Notes: a model not told the origin generated them from the sequence alone. Shown: positions 26,712 through 35,219, numbered from the stretch's first letter. The stretch: DNA of 64,000 bases from Blastococcus saxobsidens DD2 (GCF_000284015.1 NC_016943.1:289541-353540), one strand, 5' to 3'. Numbers and translations are program-made.

Positions 26712-29700
26712 GTGACGCGGGTGAAGACCTGGCTCGAGAGCTGGCCGGTGTACCGGCAGCTGACTGGTTCGGACCCGCTGGGGCGCGGCAAGGCCGCGCG
26801 CAGCAAGGCGACCGAGGCGGTGGTGTCGCGCACGGCGACCGCTGACCGCGTGGTGAAGAGCGTCTGCCCGTTCTGCGCGGTGGGTTGCGCGCAGAACGTC
26901 TACGTGAAGGACGAGCAGATCGTCCAGATCGAGGGCAACCCCGATTCGCCGGTCAACCGCGGCCGGCTCTGCCCCAAGGGCAGCGCCAGCAAGCAGCTGG
27001 TCACCAGCCCGAGCCGGGTGACCACGGTCAAGTACCGCCGTCCCTACGGGACGGACTGGGAGGACCTGGACCTCGACACGGCCATGGAGATGATCGCCGA
27101 CCGCGTGCTCGACGCCCGCCGCAAGACCTGGCAGGACGAGGACGGACCAGCGGACAACCGGCGCCGGGTCAACAGAACGATGGGGATAGCGAGCCTCGGA
27201 GGGGCGACCCTCGACAACGAGGAGAACTACCTCATGAAGAAGCTCTACAGCGCCATGGGCGCGATCCAGATCGAGAACCAGGCGCGCATATAGCACTCGT
27301 CGACGGTGCCCGGTCTGGGTGCCTCGTTCGGTCGTGGCGGTGCCACGAACACTCAGCAGGACCTCGCGAACTCCGACTGCATCGTCATCGAGGGTTCGAA
27401 CATGGCCGAGTGCCACCCGGTGGGTTTCCAGTGGGTGACCGAGGCCAAGGCGCGCGGCGCGAAGGTCATCCACATCGATCCGCGCTTCACCCGCACCAGC
27501 GCGATCGCCGACCTGCACGTGCCGCTGCGCGCGGGCAGTGACATCGCGTTCCTCGGTGGGCTGATCAACCACGTGCTGAACAACGACCTGTACTTCAGGG
27601 AGTACGTCGTCGCGTACACGAATGCGGCGACGATCCTGCGCGAGGAGTTCCAGGACGCCGAGGACCTCGACGGCCTGTTCTCCGGCTACGACCCCGAGCA
27701 GCGCACGTACGACCAGGAGAGCTGGCAGTACGCGCCGGTCGAGTCGGGCGACGACGGCATCAACGAGGACCAGCCGGCCGAGGCGCAGCACCAGGACGAG
27801 CTCTCCCAGCAGGAGTCGGTCAAGCACGCCGACCAGGCGCAGGCCGCCGGCTCCGGTGGGCCGGCGCTGCACTCGAAGGGCCAGCGCGACGAGACCCTGC
27901 AGCACCCGCGCTCGGTGTTCCAGGTGCTCAAGCGGCACTACGCCCGCTACACGCCGGAGATGGTGGCCGAGACCTGCGGCATCGAGCCGGAGGTGTTCCT
28001 CGAGGTCGCCGAGTGGGTGACGGCGAACAGCAACCGCGAGCGGACGACGGCGTGGGTGTACTCGGTCGGCTGGACCCAGCACACCGTCGGCGCGCAGTAC
28101 ATCCGCACCGCCTCGATCCTGCAGGCGCTGCTCGGCAACATGGGGCGCCCCGGCGGCGGGATCCTGGCGCTGCGCGGGCACGCGAGCATCCAGGGCTCCA
28201 CCGACATCCCGACGCTGTTCAACATCCTGCCCGGCTACCTGCCGATGCCACACGCCGATCAGCACGACTCGCTGGACGAGTACGTGGCCGACGCCGAGGG
28301 GGCCGGCGGCTTCTGGGGCAACAAGCGTTCGTACATGGTGAGCCTGCTCAAGGCCTGGTGGGGTGATGCGGCGACGGCGGAGAACGACTTCGCCTTCGAT
28401 TACCTGCCGCGGATCAACGGCGACCACAGCTCCTACCGCACGATCAGCGACATGGTCGAGGGCAAGGTCCCCGGCTACTTCCTGGTGGGGGAGAACCCGA
28501 CGGTCGGGCACGCCAACGGGCGCATGCAGCGCTTCGGGCTGGCCAACCTCGAGTGGCTGGTCGTCCGCGACCTGCAGTTCATCGAGTCGGCCACCTTCTG
28601 GAAGGACGGGCCGGAGATCGAGACCGGCGAGCTGGTCACCGACCAGATCGCCACCGAGGTCTTCCTGATGCCCGCCGCGACGCACGTGGAGAAGGAGGGC
28701 ACCTTCACCCAGACGCAGCGGATGCTGCAGTGGCGGGACAAGGCGGTGGAGCCGCCGGGCGAGTGCCGCAGCGACCTGTGGTTCTTCTTCCACCTGGGCC
28801 GGATGCTGCGCGAGCGGCTGCAGGGCTCCACCGACCCGCGGGACCGTCCGCTGCTCGACCTCACCTGGGACTACCCGACCCACGGCGAGAAGGCCGAGCC
28901 GGACGCCGACGCCGTCCTCCGCGAGATCAACGGCTTCGGGCCGGACGGCGAGCTGCTGTCGACCTACATGCAGATGAAGGACGACGGCTCCACGAGTGGT
29001 GGCTGCTGGATCTACACCGGCGTCTACGCCGACGGGGTGAACCAGGCGCGGCGGCGGAAGCCGCACCACGAGCAGACCCCGGTGGCGCTGGAGTGGGGCT
29101 GGGCCTGGCCGCTGAACCGCCGCGTGCTCTACAACCGCGCCTCGGCCGACCCCGAGGGCAAGCCGTGGAGCGAGCGCAAGAAGTACGTGTGGTGGGACGC
29201 CGACGCGGGTCGCTGGACCGGTGAGGACGTCCCCGACTTCGAGGCGACCAAGCGACCGGACTACGTGCCGCCGCCCGGCGCGAAGGCGCAGGACGCGATC
29301 GGCGGCGCCGACCCGTTCGTGATGCAGAGCGACGGCAAGGCGTGGCTGTACGCGCCCAAGGGCCTGATGGACGGGCCGCTGCCGACGCACTACGAGCCGG
29401 CCGAGTCGCCGATGGACAACCCGCTGTACTCCGTCCAGTCGAACCCGACCATGGAGGAGATCCGGGCGCCGTGGAACCGCGGAAACCCGCCGCGCAGCGA
29501 GGTCTTCCCGTACGCGTTCACCACCTACCGGCTGACCGAGCACCACACGGCCGGCGCAATGAGCCGCACGCTGCCCTACCTGGCCGAGCTCCAGCCGGAG
29601 TTCTTCGTCGAGGTGAGCCCCCAGCTGGCCGCCGAGCGCGGGCTGGACAACGGCGGCTGGGCGACGGTCGTCACCGGCCGGGCAGCGGTGGAGGCGCGGG

Positions 29701-30008
29701 TGCTGATCACCGAGCGGATCCGGCCGCTGAAGCTCAAGGACGGTCAGGTCATCCACCAGATCGGCATCCCGTACCACTGGGGTGAGCGCGGCATCTCGAC
29801 CGGCGACTCCGCCAACGACCTGCTGGGCGTGGTCATGGACGCGAACACGCACATCCAGGAGAGCAAGGCCGCCACCTGCGACATCCGGCCCGGCCGGCGT
29901 CCGCGGGGCCCGGCGATGGTGGAGTTCCTCGAGGGGTACCGACGTCGCGCGGGCATGGAGTCCGGCGCCGTCCCGGTGGGCGGACGGGCGCCGGTGGAGA
30001 CGGGATGA
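26712..30008 (+). CDS. fdhA: Formate dehydrogenase major (alpha) subunit; selenoprotein with in-frame UAG as the Sec codon
   Basis: 1098 residues if UAG at 27291-27293 is read through. Mo/W-bisMGD oxidoreductase oxidising formate to CO2. [4Fe-4S] cysteines Cys52, Cys55, Cys59 and Cys87 (CPFCAVGC, then RLCPKG). The sequence around residue 194 is NQARI-UAG-HSSTV, which aligns with NQARV-U-HAPTV of E. coli FdnG, so the amber codon is exactly at the catalytic selenocysteine. Homology continues unbroken for about 900 codons afterwards (FGRGGATNTQ, then IEGSNMAECHPVGF, to the C-terminal molybdopterin domain). A bSECIS-like hairpin follows at 27301-27326. No Tat signal is visible. Start GTG 26712 is uncertain (GTG 26721 possible). 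The beta and membrane subunits follow after an inserted MazEF module. Confidence 0.93.
27291..27293 (+). other. In-frame UAG at the catalytic selenocysteine position
   Basis: TAG codon 194 of the formate dehydrogenase alpha gene, in the place where homologues have UGA (Sec) or a Cys codon. Reading as selenocysteine would need a tRNA-Sec with CUA anticodon and SelB; such tRNAs have been reported for Geodermatophilus and Blastococcus. Neither gene is visible in this window. Confidence 0.9.
27301..27326 (+). promoter_or_regulatory. Bacterial SECIS-like hairpin
   Basis: Upper stem GGTGCCC (27305-27311) pairs with GGGTGCC (27317-27323), two of seven pairs being G-U. The apical loop is GGTCT (27312-27316). 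A lower stem CGA/TCG (27301-27303 with 27324-27326) is separated by one bulged C at 27304. Eleven nucleotides lie between the UAG and the upper stem, as between UGA and the upper stem in E. coli fdhF, and the GGUCU loop is the one bound by SelB there. Confidence 0.85.
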
Positions 30009-30010
30009 GG

Positions 30011-30355
30011 TCAGAGGCCCAGGACGAAACGCAACCCATCGTCGACCTGTTGCATGACGGCCAGGGGCAGGAGACCGATGGCCGGCTCGATAAAGGCCTT
30101 GTCCACGGCCACCAGCGCGGTCACGTTGATCACCGACGTGCGGGGAAGTCCGCTGTCGTGCGGCTCGATGACGACGTTGCCCGGCACGGCACCGAGCCGC
30201 TCATTCCCGGTCACGATGGCCGCAAGAACGGTCGCCAGGCGGCTCTCGGTGTAGCGATCGATCTGAATGACGACGATCGGCCGTCGCCAGCCGGGTTCGC
30301 TACGCCGAGGTTCGCCGAGGTCTGCCCAGTGGATGCTGCCTCGCTGGATCACCAC
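30011..30355 (-). CDS. Type II toxin, MazF/PemK-like
   Basis: 114 residues from GTG 30355 (GTG 30352 possible). RGSIHWADLGEPRRSEPGWRRPIVVIQ is the MazF N-terminal barrel, with LPRTSVINVTALVAVDK in the usual place of the second conserved block. Its stop is only 2 bp from the fdhA stop and it reads antisense between fdhA and fdhB. Start overlaps the antitoxin stop. Probably an mRNA interferase; if inactive it would still interrupt the fdh operon. Confidence 0.88.
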   Translation of the reverse strand: MVIQRGSIHWADLGEPRRSEPGWRRPIVVIQIDRYTESRLATVLAAIVTGNERLGAVPGNVVIEPHDSGLPRTSVINVTALVAVDKAFIEPAIGLLPLAVMQQVDDGLRFVLGL

Positions 30356-30597
30356 TCGTCGTCGGCAGTGAGCTCCAGCAACATCCGGCGGCCATGCGCG
30401 GCGGCGACCGCGTTGCTGTCGTCGTCACCCGCGGCATCCAGTGCCGCGTTGATGCGCTCGGTGATGTCGTCGTCGATTTCGCGCAGGTATCGCTCGGCCG
30501 CCTGGCTGAAGAACTGGGAGCGGTTCAGGCCGAGGTCTCTGGCCTTCCGGTTCACCTGCTCGAGGATGTGGTCTGGAACCGAGATCGCTGTCTTCAC
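30349..30597 (-). CDS. Ribbon-helix-helix antitoxin (MazE-like)
   Basis: 82 residues from GTG 30597. TAISVPDHILEQVNRKARDL and NRSQFFSQAAERYLREI form the ribbon-helix-helix; the acidic rest would cover the toxin. CATACT lies seven bases upstream of the start and no ribosome site is seen, again a leaderless-type arrangement. Its promoter is divergent from fdhB, whose start is only 45 bp away, so its operator may also influence fdhB. Confidence 0.88.
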   Translation of the reverse strand: MKTAISVPDHILEQVNRKARDLGLNRSQFFSQAAERYLREIDDDITERINAALDAAGDDDSNAVAAAHGRRMLLELTADDEW

Positions 30598-30642
30598 GAC
30601 CACGAGTATGACCGGGTATAACTCGATGGGCAAGGTGTGCGC

Positions 30643-31704
30643 GTGACCCAGATCAGCTCAGCCAGTCCGGCCCTGACCGGCAACGATCCGAAGAACCGGC
30701 TGTTCGGGCCGCTGCCCGACGTGTCGGCGGAGGCCGGTTACGTGGAGGAGCACCCCAAGCGGGTCGGCTTCTTCACCGACACCTCGGTCTGCATCGGCTG
30801 CAAGGCCTGCGAGGTCGCCTGCAAGGAGTGGAACACGCTCCCGATGGACGACTCGCACGGCGAGCGGGACGCGCTCGGGCTGTCGGGGATGTCCTACGAC
30901 AACACCGGCATGCTGGGCGCGAACTCGTGGCGGCACGTGGCCTTCATCGAGCAGTCGCGCACCGTCGACCTGCCGATGCCCGGCGTGGGGCTGCCCGGGG
31001 CGGCGGCGCGGCAGGACACCGTCGCGCCCGACCTCAGCAGGCCGAACAGCCTGGCGGACGCGCAGCAGTCCAGCGTGCTCAACGCCGAGGCGCTCACCGA
31101 GTTCGACCCGCAGACCACTCAGTCCGGTGACCGCGAGGTCCGCTGGCTGATGAGCTCCGACGTGTGCAAGCACTGCACGCACGCCGGCTGCCTCGACGTC
31201 TGCCCGACCGGTGCGCTGTTCCGCACCGAGTTCGGCACCGTGGTCGTGCAGCAGGACATCTGCAACGGCTGCGGCTACTGCGTGCCGGCCTGCCCGTACG
31301 GCGTCATCGACCAGCGCAAGGACGACGGCCGGGTCTTCAAGTGCACGATGTGCTACGACCGGCTCACCGACGGGCTGCAGCCGGCGTGCGCCACCGCGTG
31401 CCCCACGCAGTCGATCCAGTTCGGCGACCTCGACGAGCTGCAGGCCCGGGCCGACGCCCGGCTGGCGACGCTCCGGGAGCAGGGCGTGGAGACCGCCCGG
31501 CTGTACGGGCGCGACGAGAACGACGGCGTCGGCGGGGCGGGGGCGTTCTTCCTGCTGCTCGACGAGCCGGAGGTCTACGGCCTGCCGCCGGACCCGATCG
31601 TCACCACGCGCGACCTGCCGGCCATGTGGAAGGCGGCCGCCACGGGCGCGGCGATGATCATCGGGATCGCGGCCACGGCCGTGTTCGGCTCGCGGAGGAA
31701 CTGA
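30643..31704 (+). CDS. fdhB: Formate dehydrogenase beta subunit, four [4Fe-4S] clusters
   Basis: 353 residues from GTG 30643 (AAGG 5-8 nt upstream; GTG 30637 possible). Four ferredoxin cysteine groups are visible: CIGCKACEVACKEW, CKHCTHAGCLDVCP, CNGCGYCVPACPYG, and CTMCYDRLTDGLQPACATAC. Together they carry electrons from the alpha subunit to the membrane. A C-terminal hydrophobic helix (MIIGIAATAVFG) anchors it. It stands 634 bp after fdhA because of the inserted MazEF module, and 2 bp before the membrane subunit. Confidence 0.95.
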   Translation: MTQISSASPALTGNDPKNRLFGPLPDVSAEAGYVEEHPKRVGFFTDTSVCIGCKACEVACKEWNTLPMDDSHGERDALGLSGMSYDNTGMLGANSWRHVAFIEQSRTVDLPMPGVGLPGAAARQDTVAPDLSRPNSLADAQQSSVLNAEALTEFDPQTTQSGDREVRWLMSSDVCKHCTHAGCLDVCPTGALFRTEFGTVVVQQDICNGCGYCVPACPYGVIDQRKDDGRVFKCTMCYDRLTDGLQPACATACPTQSIQFGDLDELQARADARLATLREQGVETARLYGRDENDGVGGAGAFFLLLDEPEVYGLPPDPIVTTRDLPAMWKAAATGAAMIIGIAATAVFGSRRN

Positions 31705-31706
31705 GC

Positions 31707-32768
31707 ATGACGGAAGGCATCGCGACGCCCGGGGCCGGCTGGCGCCGCGCCGACGGCTGGGTCGGGAAGAAGAAGGACGGCGGCGGCAAGCGCCGGCGCA
31801 GCGGCCGCCGGGCGGTCGGCGAGGTCGCGATGGTGGACGACGCGGAGTTCACCTCGTACTACGGCCGGCCGATCATCAAGCCGCCGGTGTGGAAGACCCC
31901 GGACGTGCCGCTGTACCTGTTCCTCGGGGGCGCGGCGGGCTCGTCGTCGATCCTGGCGGCGTTCGCCGACCTGACCGACCGGCCGACGCTGACCCGGGTG
32001 GGCCGGCTGGTGGCCGGTGGCGCGTCGGTCGCGTCGGTGGGCTGGCTGATCCACGACCTGGGCCGGCCGGAACGGTTCCTGCACATGCTGCGGGTGCTGA
32101 AGCCGACGTCGCCGCTGTCGGTGGGCACCTACATCCTGTCGCCGTTCAGCGCCGCGACCGGCGCGACGGCCGCGGTCGAGCTGCTGGGCTGGTTCCCGCG
32201 GCTCAAGCGGTTCGGCGGCGCCGTGGGGGCCCTGTTCGGCGGGCCGATGGCCACCTACACCGCGGTGCTGCTCAGCAACACCGCCGTGCCGTCGTGGCAC
32301 GAGGCGCACGAGCAGCTGCCGTTCGTCTTCGGCGGATCGGCGATGGCGGCCGGCGGCGGGCTGACCATGCTCTTCACGCCGGTGGACGAGGCGGGGCCGT
32401 CGCGGAAGATGGCGATCGCCGGTGCGGTGATCGAGCTGGCCGCGATGCACAAGGTGGAGAACGACCACGGGATCGTGAGCGAGCCGTACCACGAGGGCCG
32501 GGCCGGGACGCTGATGCGGGCGGCGAAGACGTGCACCGCTGCGGGTGCGGGGCTGACCGCGATCGCCGGGCGCACCCGGGTCGGCGCCATCGCGTCCGGG
32601 ACGTTGCTGGCGGCCGGGTCGCTGCTCACCCGGTTCGGGGTGTTCGAGGCCGGCCTGGCCAGTGCTCGCGATCCGAAGTACACCGTCGTCCCGCAGCGGG
32701 AGCGGATGGCCGCCCGCGAGGCGGCCAGGGCCCTCGGCGAGGGAGAGGCCCGCTCGGCCACCCGCTGA
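31707..32768 (+). CDS. NrfD/PsrC-like membrane subunit of formate dehydrogenase
   Basis: 353 residues. Long basic cytoplasmic N-terminus (about 50 residues, KKKDGGGKRRRSGRRA), then about eight membrane segments (LYLFLGGAAGSSSILAAFAD, WLIHDLGRPERFLHML and others), typical of NrfD/PsrC quinone-binding subunits that replace the cytochrome b gamma subunit. It would pass electrons from the beta subunit to menaquinone. Start ATG 31707 lies 2 bp after fdhB. Confidence 0.9.
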   Translation: MTEGIATPGAGWRRADGWVGKKKDGGGKRRRSGRRAVGEVAMVDDAEFTSYYGRPIIKPPVWKTPDVPLYLFLGGAAGSSSILAAFADLTDRPTLTRVGRLVAGGASVASVGWLIHDLGRPERFLHMLRVLKPTSPLSVGTYILSPFSAATGATAAVELLGWFPRLKRFGGAVGALFGGPMATYTAVLLSNTAVPSWHEAHEQLPFVFGGSAMAAGGGLTMLFTPVDEAGPSRKMAIAGAVIELAAMHKVENDHGIVSEPYHEGRAGTLMRAAKTCTAAGAGLTAIAGRTRVGAIASGTLLAAGSLLTRFGVFEAGLASARDPKYTVVPQRERMAAREAARALGEGEARSATR

Positions 32769-32882
32769 CCCGGCACCCGCGACCGTCCCACCGGCACAGG
32801 TGGACCGTCGGCCCTGGGGGATGCCGCACGTTCCCGGCGCCGATGACGTGTCCGATCGGGCGCGGACGGGGAGGTAGGGCAG

Positions 32883-33086
32883 GTGGAGATTCTCCTCGTG
32901 CTCCTGCCGGCGCTGCTGGTGGTCGTCGTCGGCTACTCCGTCGTCTACACGCTGTGGGAGGCGGCCGGGCTCCCGGGCGACCCGGAGACGGCCGGCTGGA
33001 TCACCGGATTCCTGCTCCTCGCGGTGGTGACCGGGCTGCTGCTGTCCTGGCGCCGCCGGGTCCGGCGGCGACGGAGACGGACCTGA
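32883..33086 (+). CDS. Small two-helix membrane protein (paralogue 1)
   Basis: 67 residues from GTG 32883 with GGGGAGG upstream. Helix 1 LLVLLPALLVVVVGYSVVYT, a conserved loop WEAAGLPGDPETAGW, helix 2 FLLLAVVTGLLLSW, and an Arg-only tail (RRRVRRRRRR). A near-twin lies at 34947-35150. I know no function. Because it follows the NrfD-like gene by 114 bp it could be an accessory subunit, but the second copy has no such neighbour. Confidence 0.75.
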   Translation: MEILLVLLPALLVVVVGYSVVYTLWEAAGLPGDPETAGWITGFLLLAVVTGLLLSWRRRVRRRRRRT

Positions 33087-33111
33087 GACGAAGCCGTTCG
33101 CGGTGCTGCTC

Positions 33112-33522
33112 TCAGGCAGGATCCGCCGGATCGAGGGCCGGGGTGACATCGGTCGCCGAGAAGTCGGTGCCCGTGAAGAGCAGTGGTTCGCCCGTGGCGC
33201 GGGCCAGCGCGTAGCTGAAGCAGTCGCCGAAGTTCAGGCGGGCGGCGTGGCCGCTGCCCTTGCCGAAGTCGCGATAGGCCCGGCGGGCGATGTCCGCATG
33301 CGACCGCGTGACCGGTTCGACGGTGATGGGCACCGCGGCCACGAGGTCGTCGAAGCGGCCACTGAGCACCGGGTCACGGTTGGCGTCCACCACGACAGCG
33401 GTCTCCAGGTAGGTCGCCGCCGAGGTGCGAGCCTCGTCCGCGGTGGCCAGTGCCTGGATGTAGCGGTCGGCGTCCGGTTCTCCGCGCAGGATCGCGACGA
33501 CAGCGGACGTGTCGACGATCAT
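33112..33522 (-). CDS. PIN-domain ribonuclease toxin (VapC)
   Basis: 136 residues. MIVDTSAVVAILRGEPDAD carries the first acidic residue; Glu in TYLETAVVVD and Asp in LNFGDCFSYALA complete the PIN metal site, followed by LLFTGTDFSATD. Such toxins cut tRNA or rRNA. Its ATG overlaps the antitoxin stop. Start ATG 33522 was chosen since the family starts right at this MIVDTS strand. Confidence 0.93.
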   Translation of the reverse strand: MIVDTSAVVAILRGEPDADRYIQALATADEARTSAATYLETAVVVDANRDPVLSGRFDDLVAAVPITVEPVTRSHADIARRAYRDFGKGSGHAARLNFGDCFSYALARATGEPLLFTGTDFSATDVTPALDPADPA

Positions 33523-33782
33523 CGGGGCAGGCCGGTCTCGTCGTAGAGCAGGTCGCCGTGGTCGCTGCTGCGATAGGGCTCGACCCACCGATCGGCTGCA
33601 TCCCCGGCAATCCTCTGGAGCAGGGCGGTGCGGTCGGCCGCCGCGGCGGTGCCCCGGCGTTGAATCCGATCGAGACGTTCGCGCACCGCCACGGTGATGG
33701 CCCGCGTGAGGTTCTCGCCGGTTGCGTCGGCGAGTTGGCGGGCGAGCTCCTCGGTTTCCGGGTTCTTGATGTTGAGGCCCAT
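33519..33782 (-). CDS. VapB-type antitoxin
   Basis: 87 residues. MGLNIKNPETEELARQLADA is the N-terminus of the PSK/VapB antitoxin family, followed by ENLTRAITVAVRERLDR. The C-terminal tail (WVEPYRSSDHGDLLYDETGL) would block VapC. TAGAGT six bases before the ATG suggests leaderless transcription, and an inverted repeat at 33783-33809 overlaps that -10 box, fitting autorepression by the complex. Confidence 0.92.
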   Translation of the reverse strand: MGLNIKNPETEELARQLADATGENLTRAITVAVRERLDRIQRRGTAAAADRTALLQRIAGDAADRWVEPYRSSDHGDLLYDETGLPR

Positions 33783-33809
33783 GGTAGAACTCTATCCGAG
33801 TGATCTACC
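33783..33809. promoter_or_regulatory. Candidate VapBC operator overlapping the -10 box
   Basis: GGTAGA (33783-33788) and TCTACC (33804-33809) are inverted repeats around the reverse-strand -10 box TAGAGT (33789-33794) of the vapB gene starting at 33782. Confidence 0.55.
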
Positions 33810-33929
33810 CTTCTGCATGTCGCCAAGCCGTCCCGGAGTGACCGGCCCGGTGGCCGACGGACGCGACGCGCTGCATGTCGGTCCCGGAGGGTCGCGGATG
33901 GCCTTCGGGACGACGATGCGGCCGAGGCT

Positions 33930-34331
33930 TCAGCCGCCACCGTCGAGCAGCATCGCGACGTCATCGTGGAGCGCTGCTAGGGCGCGGTCGAAGGTGGCCA
34001 GTCGACCGCCTCGCGAGCGGGTCAGCCCGGCCAGGTAGGCGTCGGTCACCTGTCGGTGCCCGACCACCCCGCGCATGTCGATGACGTCGTAGCCGAGTTC
34101 GTCGGGCCAGAACTCATGCCCATCCGCCGCTCGCAGGGCGCGCACCACATCGAGGGCCTGCCGCGCGGTCGCCCCGCCGCGGAGCAGGAATCGGGCGAGT
34201 GCCCCCTGGGTCACGGGGCAGGTCGCGAAGGGCTCCGATCGCTGCGTGAACCAGGCCTCCGTGAGGTCGTGGTGGACGTGGTCGGCGACGGTGAGTGCGG
34301 TGAGTGCGTTCGCGTCGAGCAGGACCGTCAT
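33930..34331 (-). CDS. PIN-domain toxin (VapC), second module
   Basis: 133 residues. MTVLLDANALTALTVADHVH with Asp6, FDR/DD acidic residues near the end (RLATFDRALAALHDDVAML), and a middle ILE/ALARFL block: a VapC-like PIN toxin of the TIGR00028 style. The start overlaps the antitoxin stop (ATGA). Not closely similar to the other two PIN toxins nearby, so this is not a recent duplication. Confidence 0.9.
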   Translation of the reverse strand: MTVLLDANALTALTVADHVHHDLTEAWFTQRSEPFATCPVTQGALARFLLRGGATARQALDVVRALRAADGHEFWPDELGYDVIDMRGVVGHRQVTDAYLAGLTRSRGGRLATFDRALAALHDDVAMLLDGGG

Positions 34332-34555
34332 TCGTCGTCGTCCAGCGAGCGCACCTCGTCGCTGGTGACCACTCGGCCGAGCGAGGCGACCTGCAAGCCG
34401 GTGCGGCGGCTCGTGCTGACCTTGACCGGTCCGGGTGCAGCCAGGGCGGCGCGGAGCAGCCGGGTGACCGTGTCGCTCAACGAGCTGTTGGAGTCGCGAG
34501 CAATGGCGGCTGCCACCCGGTGGATGTCCTCCGGGAGGTCGATGGTGGTACGCAC
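34328..34555 (-). CDS. Ribbon-helix-helix antitoxin (VapB-like), second module
   Basis: 75 residues from GTG 34555 (GTG 34561 possible). RTTIDLPEDIHRVAAAIARD and SLSDTVTRLLRAAL form the ribbon-helix-helix; the rest is an acidic toxin-binding tail (SDEVRSLDDDE). TACGCT lies six bases before GTG 34555 with no ribosome site. An 8-bp inverted repeat at 34573-34602 sits just upstream of the promoter. Confidence 0.88.
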   Translation of the reverse strand: MRTTIDLPEDIHRVAAAIARDSNSSLSDTVTRLLRAALAAPGPVKVSTSRRTGLQVASLGRVVTSDEVRSLDDDE

Positions 34556-34572
34556 CGCCACAGCGTAGCGTC

Positions 34573-34602
34573 GTGATGCAATCCGCGGACCATATGCATC
34601 AC
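34573..34602. promoter_or_regulatory. Candidate operator of VapBC module 2
   Basis: GTGATGCA (34573-34580) and TGCATCAC (34595-34602) form a perfect 8-bp inverted repeat with a 14-bp spacer, immediately upstream of the antitoxin promoter. Confidence 0.5.
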
Positions 34603-34687
34603 TGTGCTCACCAAGTTGTGGGCGGCCGGCGCCGAGTGGGCGATGGAGGAGACAGCGCCCACCCCTGTGCGGACGGCCGGTCACCGG

Positions 34688-34707
34688 ATGCCGCACGAGT
34701 GCGGCAT
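34688..34707. repeat. Perfect 9-bp inverted repeat
   Basis: ATGCCGCAC (34688-34696), GA, GTGCGGCAT (34699-34707). It is too compact for a normal terminator loop and looks more like a protein-binding dyad; the adjacent divergent genes are the vapB-like antitoxin and the second small membrane protein. Confidence 0.5.
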
Positions 34708-34773
34708 CGGGCGTGGTGGCGGTATGCGTCGAGGGACCATGTGCGCGGTCGGTTGCCCGGGCAGTCGCGTACA

Positions 34774-34822
34774 CGGCGGGACGTCGGCGGTCGCCACCCG
34801 GTGGTGTCGCGGCGCGGCGGGC
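34774..34822. repeat. 49-bp palindromic repeat, copy A
   Basis: Matches copy B (36002-36050) at 43 of 49 positions by eye, including a 35-nt block with one difference. Its terminal arm is degraded compared with copy B. Intergenic. Confidence 0.75.
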
Positions 34823-34946
34823 TTCCCCCCGGCTGCACCTCGGACCGGCCGTGCTCACGTCGGTGGTCGGAGCCTTGCCGGGTGTGACCCGCTCGTCGCG
34901 GGTAGCCGCCCGGAGGACCGGCCGGCGCAGCCCGTGAGGAGGAGGT

Positions 34947-35150
34947 GTGGAGACCATCGTCTTCCTGGTGCCGGCGCTGCTCGTGGTCGTCCTCGGCTAC
35001 TCCGTCGGGTACGCGGTGTGGGAGGCGGCCGGACTCCCGGGTGATCCGGAGGTGGCCGGCTGGACCGCCGGTGTCGTTCTCCTCGCCGTCCTGACGTGGC
35101 TGCTGGTGTCCTGGCGTCGCCGGGTCCGGCGGCGGGGAAGGCGAGGCTGA
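34947..35150 (+). CDS. Small two-helix membrane protein (paralogue 2)
   Basis: 67 residues from GTG 34947, with AGGAGGAGG immediately upstream. Same layout and length as the protein at 32883: helix VFLVPALLVVVLGYSVGYAV, loop WEAAGLPGDPEVAGW, helix VVLLAVLTWLLVSW, Arg-rich tail. The shared loop and tail show the two genes arose by duplication. Function unknown. It lies between two VapBC modules, without an enzyme partner. Confidence 0.75.
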   Translation: METIVFLVPALLVVVLGYSVGYAVWEAAGLPGDPEVAGWTAGVVLLAVLTWLLVSWRRRVRRRGRRG

Positions 35151-35219
35151 GCGGCGGACGGTGGGCACAGGATGCGATCACCTCCGGCGCGGCTGGTCAC
35201 CGGGCCCGGCTCGACCGCC

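Larger units (their letters stand above)
34556..34946. other. Intergenic region between VapBC module 2 and the second small membrane protein
   Basis: 391 bp without a supported gene. It contains the inverted repeats 34573-34602 and 34688-34707 and copy A of a 49-bp repeat (34774-34822). A very strong ribosome site for the next gene is at 34937-34945. Confidence 0.6.

Noticed and set aside
26712-27293. fdhA as two genes or a pseudogene cut by a true amber stop
   Set aside because: The stop is exactly at the Sec position, the frame and homology continue for about 900 codons, and a SECIS-like hairpin follows with the right spacing.
26526-29852. Long open frame antisense to fdhA (about 1100 codons)
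   Set aside because: Typical shadow of a high-G+C gene; its translation is His/Val/Arg-rich low-complexity and lacks any domain, while the plus strand encodes a clear enzyme.
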